Shown here piece after piece: positions 25,686 through 33,902 of a DNA stretch of 64,000 bases. Numbering within the stretch: position 1 is the stretch's first letter; the number at the start of each line of letters is the position of its first letter. The notes beneath the pieces were generated by a model. It did not search any database. It had not been told where the DNA came from and was given only the letters and a program-made list of their open reading frames with translations. A program made the translations under genes and the position numbers. Origin of the DNA: JAAZCI01 sp046462535 (GTDB lineage: Bacteria; Pseudomonadota; Gammaproteobacteria; Cardiobacteriales; Wohlfahrtiimonadaceae); NCBI GenBank assembly GCA_046462535.1, contig JBKGVF010000024.1, forward strand, positions 106,158-170,157, read 5' to 3'.

Positions 25686-26780
25686 ATGAAAAGACGTCAA
25701 TTTATCAAACAAGGAGGTGCTACAGCTGTTGCCGCAGGTGGATTGGCATTAACAGGAGCACAAGCAGCTCAATCCCCTAAGGTGCGTTGGCGTATTAGCT
25801 CTGGCTTTCCAAAAAATCTCGATATCCTCTATAACTCATCTGTTCTACTCTCAGAGCGCCTAGCCGCTATTACAGATGGACAATTTGAGTTACAGGTTTT
25901 TGCTGCCAACGAAATTGTTCCTGCAACGCAAGTCTTTGATGCAGTACAGCAGGGAACGGTTGAGGTTGGTCATACTGCCTCCTACTATTTTCATGGGAAG
26001 AATAAAGCCTTCTCTATCGACACTACCCTCCCCTTTGGTTTTACAACTCGGATGCAAAATGCATGGCTCTATCAGGGCGGTGGCTTAGAGCTATTGCGGG
26101 AGCTCTTTGGTCGCTACAATATCATCAACTTCCCTGGGGGAAATACAACAGCGCAGATGGGAGGTTGGTTTAGAAGAGAGGTGAAAACCTTAGATGACCT
26201 TAAAGGGTTAAAGTTTAGAATTCCAGGTTTTGGTGGTGAAATTCTCGCTCGCCTTGGCGTTATTCCACAAAACATTCCCGCAAGTGATGTCTTCTCTTCT
26301 CTAGAAAAGGGGACCATTGATGCCACTGAATTTGTTGGACCCTATGATGATGAGAAACTTGGACTACAGGCAGTCGCCCCTTACTACTACGTTCCAGGCT
26401 TCTGGGAGGGTTCTGCGGGTCTCTCATTTTATGTAAATAGCGAGAAATGGAATACCTTACCTAAGCAGTATCAAGAGGCTTTTGCAACAGCTGCGGCAGA
26501 AGTTAATCAGTGGATGACTACTAAATATGATGCCGAAAATCCTAAAGCCCTCGCTACACTCACACAAAATGGTGCTAAACTCCGCTCCTTCTCAAGAGAG
26601 ATTTTAGAAGCAGCATATGAGGTAGCTCAAGAAATCTATAAAGAGGAATCGGCCCAAAACCCTGACTTCAAAAAGATCTATGAACACTGGTCTGCCTTCC
26701 ATAACCAAGAATACCAATGGTTTAGAGTTAATGAAAATATATTTCAACAATTCATGTTTGCAATGACTCGACGAAAGTAG
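25686..26780 (+). CDS. TRAP substrate-binding protein, TakP-like (copy 2)
   Basis: Tandem paralog of the preceding gene, most residues identical by eye over the whole length. It also has a Tat signal (MKRRQFIKQGGATAVAAGG, cleavage likely after GAQA), then VRWRISSGFPKNLDILYN, AANEIVPATQVFDAVQQG, TAQMGGWFRREV, LKFRIPGFGGEI and ATEFVGPYDDEKLGL. The same TEF replaces TakP's TEW. Differences concentrate in surface stretches and some near-pocket positions (NHYHGKN in copy 1 versus SYYFHGKN here). Twenty-six bases and a strong AAAGGAG site separate them. One transporter with two receptors may widen substrate range. Confidence 0.9.
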   Translation: MKRRQFIKQGGATAVAAGGLALTGAQAAQSPKVRWRISSGFPKNLDILYNSSVLLSERLAAITDGQFELQVFAANEIVPATQVFDAVQQGTVEVGHTASYYFHGKNKAFSIDTTLPFGFTTRMQNAWLYQGGGLELLRELFGRYNIINFPGGNTTAQMGGWFRREVKTLDDLKGLKFRIPGFGGEILARLGVIPQNIPASDVFSSLEKGTIDATEFVGPYDDEKLGLQAVAPYYYVPGFWEGSAGLSFYVNSEKWNTLPKQYQEAFATAAAEVNQWMTTKYDAENPKALATLTQNGAKLRSFSREILEAAYEVAQEIYKEESAQNPDFKKIYEHWSAFHNQEYQWFRVNENIFQQFMFAMTRRK

Positions 26781-26790
26781 CGGCTAATTT

Positions 26791-26852
26791 CTGAAAAAAT
26801 AGAATAGATGGGGTACAATCTTAATGCGTTTTATTTTATTTAGATTGTACCC
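26791..26852 (+). promoter_or_regulatory. Promoter-like sequence overlapping an inverted repeat upstream of efp
   Basis: CTGAAA (26791-26796), a 17-base spacer and TACAAT (26814-26819) resemble a sigma-70 promoter. The -10 lies inside the left arm of a perfect 11-bp inverted repeat, GGGTACAATCT (26811-26821) and AGATTGTACCC (26842-26852), with a 20-nt AT-rich loop. The repeat could be an operator, or the terminator of the TRAP operon; the lack of a clean T-run makes the latter weaker. Confidence 0.4.
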
Positions 26853-26882
26853 TTAACTGATTTTTAGAAAGATATAATATTT

Positions 26883-27452
26883 ATGGCTACATACAACACA
26901 AACCAATTTAGAAGCGGCCTCAAGATTATGCTCGATGGCGATCCCTACAACATCATAGAAAATGAGATGGTAAAGCCAGGAAAAGGGCAAGCATTTAACC
27001 GCGTCAAAGTTAGAAATTTAAGAACCGGGCGGGTCGTTGAGCGCACTTTTAAATCGGGCGAATCAGTAGAAGCAGCAGATGTTATCGATACAGAGATGCA
27101 ATATCTCTATAATGATGGTGAATTTTGGCACTTTATGCATCCTGAAACCTTTGATCAAGTCGGTGCTCCAGAATCAGCCGTAGCAGATGTTAAGCAATGG
27201 TTAATTGAGCAAGATAATTGCACCGTTACACTCTATAATGGTACCCCTTTAACCGTAACACCGCCTAACTTTGTTGAGATGGCGATTGTAGAGACAGATC
27301 CTGGTCTTCGCGGAGATACTGCAGGTACAGGCGGCAAACCTGCAACATTAGAGTCAGGTGCTGTAGTTCGTGTACCCCTCTTTGTACAAAGAGGTGAGGT
27401 TATACGGGTTGATACTCGTACAGGAGAGTACGTATCTCGCGTAACAGATTAA
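26883..27452 (+). CDS. efp: Translation elongation factor P
   Basis: Binds ribosomes stalled at polyproline and promotes peptide bond formation. The 189 residues have the three beta-barrel domains: KOW-like N-terminal domain with NEMVKPGKGQAFNRVKVRN, then two OB domains ending RVPLFVQRGEVIRVDTRTGE. The modifiable lysine is K34 (PGKGQ). A lysine here is consistent with beta-lysylation by EpmA/EpmB, as in gammaproteobacteria, rather than Arg32 rhamnosylation by EarP. The modification genes are not in the window. Confidence 0.97.
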   Translation: MATYNTNQFRSGLKIMLDGDPYNIIENEMVKPGKGQAFNRVKVRNLRTGRVVERTFKSGESVEAADVIDTEMQYLYNDGEFWHFMHPETFDQVGAPESAVADVKQWLIEQDNCTVTLYNGTPLTVTPPNFVEMAIVETDPGLRGDTAGTGGKPATLESGAVVRVPLFVQRGEVIRVDTRTGEYVSRVTD

Positions 27453-27519
27453 TTTTATCATCGGTATATTATTTTAAACTAACCAATTACTTGTTAATAA
27501 GAAATGGAGAACTTAACTC

Positions 27520-28119
27520 ATGAGTAGTAATGAAGTTGATCTTAAAAGGAGACGTGTGCTGACCTATGCCACTAGTGCAGTCGGCGCATTAGGGGTTGCT
27601 GCCCTTGGCGTTCCATTCATTAAGTCATGGATGCCTAATGAGCGTGCTAAAAATGCTGGAGCTCCTGTAGAGGTTGATATCTCAAAGCTTGCACCTGGCG
27701 AATTGTTGCGTGTTGAGTGGCAAGGTAAACCGGTATGGGTATTGAGACGTTCTGATCAAATGATCGAGCGCTTAAAGTCTGAGATCCCTAAAAGCGCACT
27801 TGTGGATCCAGATTCTAATGATCCACAACAACCAGACTATGCTACCAATGAGTTACGCTCAATTAAAGAAGAGTACCTCGTCCTCGTAGGAATCTGTACC
27901 CACTTAGGTTGCTCACCAACATTCCGACCTGAAGTTGCTCCTGCTGACTTAGGAGAAGATTGGAAAGGGGGCTTCTTCTGCGCTTGTCACGGCTCACGCT
28001 TTGACCTAGCTGGCAGAGTCTTTAAAAACCTCCCTGCTCCTAGCAACTTAGTCGTTCCTGAGCATTACTACATTAACGACAATCTTATTCTTATCGGTGA
28101 AAGTGGAGGAAACGCATAA
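27520..28119 (+). CDS. petA: Ubiquinol-cytochrome c reductase iron-sulfur (Rieske) subunit
   Basis: Two-iron Rieske subunit of complex III, moving electrons from ubiquinol at the Qo site to cytochrome c1. The 199 residues begin with an arginine-rich N-terminus (KRRRVLTYAT) and a membrane anchor VGALGVAALGVPFIKSW, then the soluble domain with cluster ligands CTHLGC (near 127-132) and CACHGSRFD (near 150-158). The anchor is Tat-type as in other bacterial Rieske proteins. The cytochrome b gene begins on the last base of the stop codon. Confidence 0.97.
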   Translation: MSSNEVDLKRRRVLTYATSAVGALGVAALGVPFIKSWMPNERAKNAGAPVEVDISKLAPGELLRVEWQGKPVWVLRRSDQMIERLKSEIPKSALVDPDSNDPQQPDYATNELRSIKEEYLVLVGICTHLGCSPTFRPEVAPADLGEDWKGGFFCACHGSRFDLAGRVFKNLPAPSNLVVPEHYYINDNLILIGESGGNA

Positions 28120-29396
28120 TGGCTGCTAATAATCGTCATCCCGGTACAACAGGCCTTATGGGCTGGATTGATGCCAGGTTGCCCGTAACCCGTGCAATAC
28201 GCACACATATGACTGAGTATTACGCACCAAAAAACTTTAATATCTTTTATGTTTTTGGTGTGCTCTCTATGGTGGTACTCGTTAACCAGATCCTTACCGG
28301 TATTTGGTTAGTAATGCATTACAAGCCTGATGGTGCTTTAGGTGCGACAGGACTCCCCATCGCTTATATGTCTCTAGAGACCGCAATTATGCGCGACACC
28401 TCATGGATGTGGTTAATCCGCTATATGCATACTGTCGGAGCCTCCATGTTCTTTATTGTGGTCTATCTTCATATGTTCAGAGGCCTCATCTATGGCTCAC
28501 ATAGAAAACCAAGAGAGCTCGTATGGCTTTTTGGTATGTTAATCTACCTCGTGCTTATGGCAGAAGCTTTCATGGGGTATGTTCTACCTTATGGACAGAT
28601 GTCCTACTGGGGTGCTCAAGTAATCATCTCTCTCTTTGGTGCAATACCCTATATTGGAGAGACGCTTGTTACCGGTATTCGTGGGGACTTCATTATCTCT
28701 GAAGCTACCTTAAGTCGCTTCTTTGCTCTACATGTAATCGCTTTACCTCTAGTTTTAGTTGGTTTAGTTGTTGCACATATCCTAGCGCTTCATGAAGTTG
28801 GCTCTAACAACCCAGATGGTATTGAGATAAAAGATCATTTAGATGAGAATGGTAAACCTCTAGATGGTATCCCATTCCACCCCTACTACACAGTGCATGA
28901 CATCTTTGCAGTAGGCGTCTTCTTAATCTTCTTTGCATTAATAATATTCTATGCACCAACAATGGGTGGCTACTTCATCGAAAGTCCAAACTTCGAACCA
29001 GCAGATCCCCTTGCAACGCCAGAGCATATTGCTCCTGTTTGGTACTTCACCCCCTACTACTCTATTTTAAGAGCAGTACCCTCATGGTTCGGTACTCAAA
29101 TTTGGGGAGTTCTTGCTATGGGTGCATCGATTGCTGTTCTCTTCTTTTTACCCTGGTTAGATAGAAGCCCAGTGCGCTCTATTCGTTATAAAGGTCCATT
29201 AACCAAAATCATGATCACTCTCTTTGTGATTGCATTTATTATTCTTGGTTATACAGGGGTTATGCCTGCAACACCAACGTTAACGACCTTATCGCGTATC
29301 TGTACAATCTACTACTTTGTATTCTTCTTAGGAATGCCCTGGTGGTCTAAGATGGATTCAGTGAAACCAGTTCCAGAAAGGGTGACAATGAAATGA
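28119..29396 (+). CDS. petB: Ubiquinol-cytochrome c reductase cytochrome b subunit
   Basis: Diheme membrane core of complex III, carrying the Qo and Qi quinone sites. At 425 residues it is the full-length (eight-helix) form rather than the split b6/subunit IV. Heme histidines lie in RYMHTVGASMFFIVVYLHMF and in the second helix pair FFALHVIALPLVLVGLVVAH. The Qo motif, normally PEWY, reads PVWY here, with V307 in place of glutamate (IAPVWYFTPYYSILR). The gene overlaps petA by one base and petC by four (ATGA). Confidence 0.97.
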   Translation: MAANNRHPGTTGLMGWIDARLPVTRAIRTHMTEYYAPKNFNIFYVFGVLSMVVLVNQILTGIWLVMHYKPDGALGATGLPIAYMSLETAIMRDTSWMWLIRYMHTVGASMFFIVVYLHMFRGLIYGSHRKPRELVWLFGMLIYLVLMAEAFMGYVLPYGQMSYWGAQVIISLFGAIPYIGETLVTGIRGDFIISEATLSRFFALHVIALPLVLVGLVVAHILALHEVGSNNPDGIEIKDHLDENGKPLDGIPFHPYYTVHDIFAVGVFLIFFALIIFYAPTMGGYFIESPNFEPADPLATPEHIAPVWYFTPYYSILRAVPSWFGTQIWGVLAMGASIAVLFFLPWLDRSPVRSIRYKGPLTKIMITLFVIAFIILGYTGVMPATPTLTTLSRICTIYYFVFFLGMPWWSKMDSVKPVPERVTMK

Positions 29397-30202
29397 GAAA
29401 AATAATTAATCTATTATTAACTAGCGTTACTATCCTAACGCTCTCAACTATGGTTAACGCTCAAGAAAATGTGATGAATGAGCGTGCAAAAATTAATGTT
29501 AATGACCAAGAATCTCTGCAAAGAGGAATGGGCTTATATATGAACTACTGTTTGGGCTGTCATTCACTCGAAGCACAGCGCTATAACAGAACCGCAAGAG
29601 ATATAGGCTTTCCTGAGGAGTTGCTAGATGATGTTATCCTAACTGGAAGCTACTCAACCCGTGAGGGTGAGTTTGAACCTTCAAAAGTTGGTGATCTCAT
29701 CTATACCGCTATGGATCGTCGCGATGGTGAATATTGGTTGAGTACAGCCCCCCCCGATCTCTCCACGATAGTGAGAGCAAAAGGAGCTGACTACGTCTTT
29801 CAATATTTACGCTCCTTCTATTTAGATCCTACACGCCCTGTGGGTGTTAATAATATAGCTTTTGAATCTGCAGGTATGCCTCATGTCCTTATCGAGCTAC
29901 AAGGTGAATATGAGCCAATTATCGAAGAAGTACTTCCTAAAGGATGTACCGTAGCTGATGATGAACATTGCCAAGTAACAGAAAAAGTTACAGGTACCAG
30001 ACTCATCGAGGGACGTGAAGGACTCTATAATGAGTATGAGTATCGTAATGCAGTTAATGATTTAGTGAACTTTCTCTCATATGTATCAGAGCCTGCACAG
30101 ATTCAACGGGCGAAATATGGCCCTTGGGTGATAGGATTCCTCATTATATTCACAGCATTAGCCTATATGCTAAACCGTGAGTATTGGAGAGATGTTAAAT
30201 AA
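29393..30202 (+). CDS. petC: Ubiquinol-cytochrome c reductase cytochrome c1
   Basis: Membrane-anchored c-type cytochrome that receives electrons from the Rieske protein. The 269 residues include a signal peptide (LLLTSVTILTLSTMVNAQE), the heme c motif CLGCH at 53-57, a Met ligand candidate in FESAGMPHVL, and a C-terminal anchor WVIGFLIIFTALAYMLN followed by REYWRDVK. A short insertion with two cysteines (KGCTVADDEHCQV) lies between the Met ligand and the anchor. It is the last gene of petABC and is followed by a strong hairpin terminator. Confidence 0.96.
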   Translation: MRKIINLLLTSVTILTLSTMVNAQENVMNERAKINVNDQESLQRGMGLYMNYCLGCHSLEAQRYNRTARDIGFPEELLDDVILTGSYSTREGEFEPSKVGDLIYTAMDRRDGEYWLSTAPPDLSTIVRAKGADYVFQYLRSFYLDPTRPVGVNNIAFESAGMPHVLIELQGEYEPIIEEVLPKGCTVADDEHCQVTEKVTGTRLIEGREGLYNEYEYRNAVNDLVNFLSYVSEPAQIQRAKYGPWVIGFLIIFTALAYMLNREYWRDVK

Positions 30203-30248
30203 TCCGTAGTAATAGAAGAGGTTATTTAAGATTTCACATAGTATAACC

Positions 30249-30288
30249 AGTGAAAGGAGTAATGAGGCATTACTCCTTCACTATTTTT
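30249..30288 (+). terminator. Intrinsic terminator after petABC
   Basis: AGTGAAAGGAGTAATG (30249-30264) pairs with CATTACTCCTTCACT (30268-30282) with a single bulged A and a 3-nt loop, then ATTTTT. It ends about 15 bases before sspA, so sspA needs its own promoter or read-through. Confidence 0.8.
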
Positions 30289-30302
30289 AAAGAGGTGAAT
30301 AA

Positions 30303-30911
30303 ATGTCTACACGTCGAACCGGTTTTGCTCTTTATACTGAAAAAGATTCATTAAATGGTGAACGTATCGCTATCACATTAGCAATAAAAAATATTAATTG
30401 TGAGCTTGTTGTCGTTGACCCAGCAGATCCCCCTGAGGATCTTCTAGATGTCAACTCACAACTAATTTTACCCTGCCTAATGACTCGTGAAGTAGCCCTC
30501 TACTACTCCGATATTATTTTGGAGTTTATCGATGAGCGTTTCCCCCACCCTCCTCTGCTCCCTAATGACCCAATAAGCCGTGGAAAATCTCGTTTAGTGC
30601 TTAAAAAGGCAACTACCGAGTGGTATCCTTTAATTGAGAAAGCAATTGAGAAGGGTAAGGCAGATCGGAAAACTACAAAAGAGATCCAGGATCTCTTAAC
30701 CGCTATCAACCCATTATTTGAGGGGAATGATTACTTCCAAAGTGAAGATTTCTCTGTTATCGATGCAACAATCCTTCCCTTTTTATGGTGGTTAGATCGC
30801 TTAGAGATTGCCTATCCTAAAAATAGCTCAGCAATACGCGACTATGCTGATCGTCTTCTCACCCTCGAGCCGATCGAGAAGTTATACGCGAAAAAAGATA
30901 GAATAATTTAA
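30303..30911 (+). CDS. sspA: Stringent starvation protein A homolog (GST fold)
   Basis: RNA polymerase-associated protein with a glutathione S-transferase fold. The 202 residues show the thioredoxin-like half (ALYTEKDSLNGERIAITLAI, INCELVVVDPADPPEDLLDV), a conserved YYSDIILEFIDERFPHPPLL segment, and an all-helical C-terminal half (FSVIDATILPFLWWLDRLEI). It lies just upstream of sspB, the arrangement that defines the ssp operon in proteobacteria, where sspA usually follows rplM-rpsI; here it follows the pet operon instead, itself a common gammaproteobacterial order. Confidence 0.92.
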   Translation: MSTRRTGFALYTEKDSLNGERIAITLAIKNINCELVVVDPADPPEDLLDVNSQLILPCLMTREVALYYSDIILEFIDERFPHPPLLPNDPISRGKSRLVLKKATTEWYPLIEKAIEKGKADRKTTKEIQDLLTAINPLFEGNDYFQSEDFSVIDATILPFLWWLDRLEIAYPKNSSAIRDYADRLLTLEPIEKLYAKKDRII

Positions 30912-30946
30912 GCTACTACAAGATCTACAGAGAGACGTAATAATCT

Positions 30947-31417
30947 ATGATGACCTCAAATAAGCCCTATTTTATCCGTGCAATCTACGATTGGATAATG
31001 GATAACAACTGCACTCCCTATATTGTTGTGGATGCAACACTCCCTTTCGTAGAGGTACCAGAACAGTTTGTTACTGAGGGGCGGATAATTCTCAATATAT
31101 CTCAAAATGCAGTTGCAGACTTAGTCTTAGGAAATGAATGGATCTCCTTCTCTGCTCGCTTTTCAGGTATTGAGGAGTTTATCTCCATTCCTGTTGGAGC
31201 TCTGATTGCAATCTACGCCCAGGAGAATGCCCAAGGGATGGGCTTTGAGGTTGAAGCTCTACCTGAAGATTACTTTGAGGAGATGGCAATTATCAAAGAG
31301 AGTCGCACGACACCTAAAAAAGGGCCCTCCCTCAATATTGTCAGTGGACAAGGAGCACCCTCCACAGAGGGTAAAAAATCAGAATATAAGCGTCCAAATT
31401 TAACAGTTATCGATTAA
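30947..31417 (+). CDS. sspB: ClpXP protease specificity-enhancing factor SspB
   Basis: Adaptor that tethers ssrA-tagged peptides to ClpXP. The 156 residues start with the conserved KPYFIRAIYDWIMDNNCTPY and continue with VPEQFVTEGRIILNISQNAV, the LVLGNEWISFSARFSG core and the IPVGALIAIYAQENAQGMGF strand. A flexible acidic/basic linker follows, ending in a C-terminal patch KRPNLTVID, which resembles the ClpX-binding tail (the typical ending is LRVVK-like). Two consecutive ATG codons at 30947 and 30950 leave the exact start open by one residue. Confidence 0.94.
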   Translation: MMTSNKPYFIRAIYDWIMDNNCTPYIVVDATLPFVEVPEQFVTEGRIILNISQNAVADLVLGNEWISFSARFSGIEEFISIPVGALIAIYAQENAQGMGFEVEALPEDYFEEMAIIKESRTTPKKGPSLNIVSGQGAPSTEGKKSEYKRPNLTVID

Positions 31418-31423
31418 TGCTTA

Positions 31424-31465
31424 AGATTAAGGGGCTCTAAAGCAGCTCCTTAATCTCTCTTTTTA
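31424..31465 (+). terminator. Intrinsic terminator after sspB, overlapping the xseA 3' end
   Basis: AGATTAAGGGGCT (31424-31436) pairs with AGCTCCTTAATCT (31444-31456), 13 bp with one G-T pair, followed by CTCTTTTT on the plus strand. It lies between convergent sspB and xseA and overlaps the last codons of xseA. Confidence 0.8.
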
Positions 31466-32802
31466 GCCAACACTGAGGCCGATAACTCTCCCTCAGAGAG
31501 ATGTATAGTCAACCGGTCACCTACTTCTACCTGACTCACAGATTTCACCAACTCCCTCCCCTTATCTTGAGAGCTATTACTATATATCAATGAATATCCC
31601 CGCCCTAAAATGGCCAGCGGGCTCAATCCCTCAAGTTTAGCTACATACTTTTTAAGCTCAGCTCTTAAAGTATAGATCCGCTTTGCATGAGAGGAGTATA
31701 ATCTAGGTGTTAACTCACCAAGTCGATTCCACATCTTATAGAGCTGACCTCTATAGCTCTCTTTCACTTTAATCAAACGAGTCTCAAGATCGTTAAGCTC
31801 CTCTCTACACCCCCTTATTTTTTGATCTAATCGCTCTTTAGCTAAAGTTATTAGACTCAATAACTGCTGCTGATCACGATAAAGACGCTCTCTCGGTTTT
31901 ACTCGTTCTAATCGTTCTGATAATTGATTTAATCGTAAAAGCGTCTCTTTTAACCTACTTTTCGTAAGTTCTGAAAAACGATGGAGCATTAAATCTAATC
32001 TCTGCATCAACTCATCGGCAGAGATTGCGACATATTTTGCTGCTACCGAAGGGGTCGCACCCCTAACATCCGCTACAAGATCCGCTATAGTAGTATCAGT
32101 TTCATGCCCTATTCCAGTGATAATAGGAATCTCTGAATTGAAAATTGCCTCTGCAACCTGTTCCTCATTAAAGGGCCATAGATCTTCAATACTTCCCCCA
32201 CCACGAATCAATAATAATGTATCAACCTCTTCCTCCCTATTAGCTAACTGAATCGCTTCTGCAATCTCTTGAGCTGCTTCCTTACCCTGTACCAGCGTTG
32301 GGTAGAGCTTATAAGGAATGTCCGGTCGATGGTGTTGCAACACTTTTAATACATCATAAAAAGCGGCCGCTGTAGGTGAGGTAATCAATCCAATCTTCGA
32401 GGGATTCTCCTTAGGCGTTCTCTTATGCTCAGGGGAGAATAATCCTTGTTGTGCTAGCCGCTCCCGCAACAAGAGATAGCGATGATATAGATCTCCCACA
32501 CCAATAGATTCAACTCGGGTGATAATGAGCTGATAATCACCTCGAGGAGCATAGACAGTCACCTTACCTGTAACCCGTACCTCCTGCCCTTCACTTAACA
32601 GGCTACGAAAGAGGGCTGCGGTGCTACGCCAAACGACTGCGCGAATAAGAGCATTATTATCTTTTAAATTAAAGTAGATATGACCTGAGCTTGGTTGTGC
32701 TAAATTAGAGATCTCCCCCTCTACCACTGAGTAGAAGAAGGTGCTCTCTAACCTCTCTTTAATATAGCTTGTTAACTCAGTAACACTCATTGCCTTACTC
32801 AT
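31450..32802 (-). CDS. xseA: Exodeoxyribonuclease VII large subunit
   Basis: Nuclease subunit of ExoVII, which degrades single-stranded DNA to oligonucleotides. The 450 residues start with an OB-fold domain (VVEGEISNLAQPSSGHIYFN, VRVTGKVTVYAPRGDYQLII), then the catalytic core PSKIGLITSPTAAAFYDVLK, LLIRGGGSIEDLWPFNEE and GIGHETDTTIADLVADVRG, followed by a long coiled-coil arm and the C-terminal motif PLAILGRGYSLI. Its start overlaps the stop of mazG by four bases. The partner xseB is not in the window. Confidence 0.95.
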   Translation of the reverse strand: MSKAMSVTELTSYIKERLESTFFYSVVEGEISNLAQPSSGHIYFNLKDNNALIRAVVWRSTAALFRSLLSEGQEVRVTGKVTVYAPRGDYQLIITRVESIGVGDLYHRYLLLRERLAQQGLFSPEHKRTPKENPSKIGLITSPTAAAFYDVLKVLQHHRPDIPYKLYPTLVQGKEAAQEIAEAIQLANREEEVDTLLLIRGGGSIEDLWPFNEEQVAEAIFNSEIPIITGIGHETDTTIADLVADVRGATPSVAAKYVAISADELMQRLDLMLHRFSELTKSRLKETLLRLNQLSERLERVKPRERLYRDQQQLLSLITLAKERLDQKIRGCREELNDLETRLIKVKESYRGQLYKMWNRLGELTPRLYSSHAKRIYTLRAELKKYVAKLEGLSPLAILGRGYSLIYSNSSQDKGRELVKSVSQVEVGDRLTIHLSEGELSASVLAKKRD

Positions 32803-33578
32803 ACTTCTTTACCCTTTTTTGCTTCATTCCAATACTGATCGAGCTCCTCTAAAGTTCGGCCTGTAAAATCACTATCTACAGCCCTCTCTACATAACGAAA
32901 TCGCTCCTCAAATTTACGATTACAACGCATTAATGCCCGTTCAGGATCTATATTTAGATGACGTGCAAGATTAATTAATGCAAAAAGAAGATCCCCAAAC
33001 TCCTCCTCTTGCGCTACTTGATCACCTAACTCAATCTCTGTTAGAAGCTCCTGTAGCTCCTCATCTACCTTTATCAGAACATCATGATAAGTAGACCAAT
33101 CGAAACCAACACTTGCCGCCCTCTTCTGCATAATCTCAGCACGTTTAAGGGTCGGTAATTGCTGTGAGATCTTCGATAGAAGTGAGTTCTCTTCAACCTC
33201 ACCTCGAGCATGCCGCTCTTCTCGTTTAATTTGCTCCCATGCTAATCGTTGCTCTTGCTCATTTTGGTAGATCACTCCAGAAAAGACATGGGGATGACGT
33301 CGCACAATCTTTTCCGTAAGCATCTCAGCAACCTCTAAAAAATTAAAATCGCCTGTCTCAGATGCAATCTGGCTCTGCAACACAATTTGGTAAAGAAGAT
33401 CACCTAACTCCTCTTTTAACGCCTCTTTATTCCCTGATAAGATCGCATCCTGAACCTCAGCGCTCTCTTCGATAAGGTAGGGAATTAATGACTCATGGGT
33501 CTGTTTGCGATCCCATGCACACCCATCACTAGACCTTAACTGTGCAACTTTATTCAATAACTCTTCTATCCTAACCAT
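32799..33578 (-). CDS. mazG: Nucleoside triphosphate pyrophosphohydrolase MazG
   Basis: Hydrolyses NTPs and dNTPs to the monophosphate and pyrophosphate; a housecleaning enzyme also linked to ppGpp control. The 259-residue form carries two MazG domains. The N-terminal one has DGCAWDRKQTHESLIPYLIE followed by the EESAEVQDAI and EELGDLLYQIVLQSQ metal motifs; the C-terminal one has VDEELQELLTEIE and EEFGDLLFALINLARHLN. The upstream AAGCATAATC-free leader shows no clear promoter. xseA follows with a 4-base overlap, so both are probably co-transcribed. Confidence 0.95.
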   Translation of the reverse strand: MVRIEELLNKVAQLRSSDGCAWDRKQTHESLIPYLIEESAEVQDAILSGNKEALKEELGDLLYQIVLQSQIASETGDFNFLEVAEMLTEKIVRRHPHVFSGVIYQNEQEQRLAWEQIKREERHARGEVEENSLLSKISQQLPTLKRAEIMQKRAASVGFDWSTYHDVLIKVDEELQELLTEIELGDQVAQEEEFGDLLFALINLARHLNIDPERALMRCNRKFEERFRYVERAVDSDFTGRTLEELDQYWNEAKKGKEV

Positions 33579-33725
33579 CTCTCTGCCCTATCCAGATTAA
33601 AGCCCATCATAGTATCACCTAAGCTGTTCGATACCGAATAATAGAACCAAAATACTTTGCCAAAAAAGATACTCACAATAGCTGTGGATAACTCTTTGGA
33701 TAACTAAAAAAAGGAGGGCTCTATC

Positions 33726-33755
33726 ATGCATTATTACGCGATTATAAAAAAATGA
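33726..33755 (+). CDS. Candidate nine-residue leader peptide
   Basis: ATG CAT TAT TAC GCG ATT ATA AAA AAA TGA encodes MHYYAIIKK. Its ATG is seven bases after AAGGAGGG (33711-33718), a ribosome site stronger than those of most genes in this window. It is 47 bases upstream of a nested hairpin ending in a terminator, and kdsB follows. That layout resembles a leader peptide with an attenuator. No homology can be claimed for a peptide this short, and chance remains possible. Confidence 0.35.
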   Translation: MHYYAIIKK

Positions 33756-33801
33756 TTAATTCTCATACATTCTTTTTTATTTTAAGAATCAATGAGTTAT
33801 A

Positions 33802-33902
33802 GGCGTTTATTTTTATAAAAACTTGACACCCCCTAAAGCGCTAAAGAATGCACCTCTTGATTATGACAAGAGAATGTCAAGACAAAAACGCCTCTTTTTT
33901 TT
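33802..33902 (+). ncRNA. Candidate structured RNA or attenuator ending in an intrinsic terminator
   Basis: Three nested inverted repeats share one axis: GGCGTTT (33802-33808) with AAACGCC (33886-33892), CTTGACA (33822-33828) with TGTCAAG (33875-33881), and CTCTTG (33854-33859) with CAAGAG (33867-33872). The right arms are nearly contiguous; the left arms are separated by AT-rich bulges. TCTTTTTTTT follows immediately, the mark of an intrinsic terminator. It matches no riboswitch family I recognise. The adjacent mazG is on the other strand, so any transcript ending here must start within this gap. Confidence 0.45.

Noticed and set aside
33683..33703. DnaA-box-like TGTGGATAA and TTTGGATAA repeats, suggesting a replication origin
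   Set aside because: Only two copies, neither dnaA nor dnaN nor other origin genes nearby, and no cluster of boxes or DUE-like 13-mers. Recorded only as part of the mini-ORF finding.
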